The translations under genes were made by a program, and so were the position numbers. Positions 63,382-64,000 of a stretch of DNA of 64,000 nucleotides are shown in pieces (positions within the stretch are counted from its first letter, which is position 1; the number at the start of each line of letters is the position of its first letter). Source of the DNA: DATJKD01 sp963834855 (GTDB taxonomy: Bacteria; Pseudomonadota; Gammaproteobacteria; Steroidobacterales; Steroidobacteraceae); contig CAWIDH010000035.1 of assembly GCA_963834855.1 (NCBI GenBank), forward strand, positions 124,001-188,000. Direction: 5' to 3'. Under the pieces are notes generated by a model. That model was not told the origin of the DNA. It made no database searches and worked only from the letters and a program-made list of their open reading frames with translations.

Positions 63382-63817
63382 TTGTGGTTGTCCTCGGTGG
63401 TTGGAATTGATTGCGAACCCAAAGTCGACTGCGCCGGTCCGCAACACGAGTTCCCTGTGCGGGGGACAGCCGAACGCGCGGATGGTACCCGATCCCAATT
63501 GCCTGATAAAGCGCGGGTTTCGACGCATGGGGGCGACAGGTCCTCGGGCAGACATGCAGGCGCGGGCCGGTAAGGCCCGGCCGTAACGCCAGATTCGGAG
63601 CGTCATGCGCGAGCGCATGCGGGTTGGCGGGCCTGTGGCGCAGCCCCCGTACCACACCTCCGAGCGGCAAATGCAGCGGTTTTCATGCCGTCCGCGATGG
63701 TGGTTGAGACCGAGCACTCGCCCCACACCGTGCATGAGGGCGCGCGCAGTTCGCACTGCACTATGCCGGTGCGCGCGCGCGTGATGCCGGCACGCCGGCC
63801 GGACCGGTGCCGAGCTT
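63382..63817. other. 436 bases upstream of the lpp-like gene, no gene seen
   Basis: No reading frame here has family support or a good ribosome site. On the minus strand TTTATC and TACCAT, 17 bases apart (about 63483-63511), could be a weak promoter for the lpp-like gene with a long leader. Otherwise nothing is recognised. Confidence 0.3.
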
Positions 63818-64000
63818 TCAGGTCTCGAGGAGCTCGCGCCGCAGCTGCTCGAATTCACGCCGCTCCGCGCGATTGCGACGCGTCGCGAATGTCGACCACG
63901 CTGCCAGGCACAAGGTGAACACGCCAAGCATCGCGAGCATGGACGGCGTCCGTTCGACGAGCGACCAGAGCTCGAGCGGCCACAGGAACCAGGTGGCCGG
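63818..64000 (-). CDS. C-terminal end of a membrane protein (start outside window)
   Basis: The minus-strand frame is open from the window edge to a TGA at 63820-63818, 60 residues. It reads WFLWPLELWSLVERTPSM, a transmembrane helix LAMLGVFTLCLAAWSTFA, then a charged helix RRNRAERREFEQLRREL ending LLET. It looks like a real short membrane protein with a coiled tail. The family cannot be named from this piece. Confidence 0.55.
   Translation of the reverse strand, partial: PATWFLWPLELWSLVERTPSMLAMLGVFTLCLAAWSTFATRRNRAERREFEQLRRELLET

Noticed and set aside
63382..63927. A longer form of the lipoprotein gene starting at 63927
   Set aside because: The 182 extra codons are Arg/Ser/His-rich and would bury the signal peptide; a GAGGA site sits right before ATG 63381.

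Overview
The window is one 64-kb stretch of a high-GC (around two-thirds or more G+C by eye) gammaproteobacterial chromosome. It is packed with housekeeping genes, most overlapping by a few bases (ATGA/GTGA junctions) with many GTG and TTG starts. Several gene orders are gammaproteobacterial: ispD-ispF-truD and surE-pcm; sdhCDAB-sdhE-ygfX next to rpoE-rseABC; lepA-lepB-(DUF4845)-rnc-era-recO-pdxJ-acpS; exbBD-msbA-lpxK-ycaR-kdsB; yceD-rpmF-plsX. The pair of an RpfE-like gene with recJ, then prfB and lysS, and the order kdsB...LMW-PTP-rne, resemble Xanthomonadales and their relatives. I would place the organism near Xanthomonadales/Nevskiales/Steroidobacter-type lineages, but species cannot be read from this sequence. 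No rRNA, tRNA or CRISPR was seen.

Layout. 0-8.1 kb: pyrG (5' end cut off), kdsA, eno, ftsB, ispD, ispF, truD, antisense smr, surE, pcm. 8.1-15.8 kb: Mth938-domain gene (minus), RpfE-like gene, recJ, prfB (with the +1 programmed frameshift), an intergenic inverted repeat, lysS, EamA transporter, ygfZ (minus). 16-20.3 kb: succinate dehydrogenase operon carrying two assembly-factor genes (DUF1674/SDHAF4-like before sdhC, sdhE after sdhB), then ygfX. 20.3-23.3 kb: envelope-stress sigma factor rpoE with a sigma-E-like promoter of its own, rseA, rseB, rseC and a glutaredoxin-like gene. 23.3-33 kb: lepA, lepB, DUF4845, rnc, era, recO, pdxJ, acpS, PolB-like exonuclease, rlmD, nagZ. 33-36.7 kb: a looser set: PAS/degenerate-GGDEF protein, PEBP protein, alpha/beta hydrolase, DUF3052, PEP-mutase-like enzyme (minus). 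36.7-46.4 kb: mfd and a small exported protein (minus), lolC/lolE/lolD, comEC. 46.5-52.5 kb: exbB, exbD, msbA, lpxK, ycaR, kdsB, LAB_N protein, rluF (minus). 52.5-54.3 kb: a gene-poor, degraded stretch. 54.3-64 kb: LMW protein tyrosine phosphatase, rne (minus), rluC, maf/yceF (minus), yceD-rpmF-plsX, DUF1232 gene (minus), L,D-transpeptidase, an Lpp/OprI-like lipoprotein (minus), and the end of a membrane protein (minus).

Functional themes: outer-membrane and LPS building (KdsA, KdsB, LpxK, MsbA, LAB_N), lipoprotein export (LolCDE), peptidoglycan attachment and turnover (L,D-transpeptidase with Lpp-like protein, NagZ), envelope stress (RpoE-RseABC), and translation, RNA processing and ribosome maturation.

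Most notable observations. (1) Both msbA and lpxK are each split by an apparent single extra base, in adjacent normally essential genes. (2) A seven-codon orphan reading MRVLFVC, matching the start of LMW-PTP, sits 1.7 kb before the intact LMW-PTP gene. The degraded stretch between them looks like the remains of an element that inserted at the 5' end of that gene and gave it a new start. (3) prfB autoregulatory frameshift. (4) SDHAF4-like and SdhE factors in one operon. (5) A PAS-GGDEF protein with DDDEF instead of GGDEF. (6) A convergent L,D-transpeptidase/Lpp pair.
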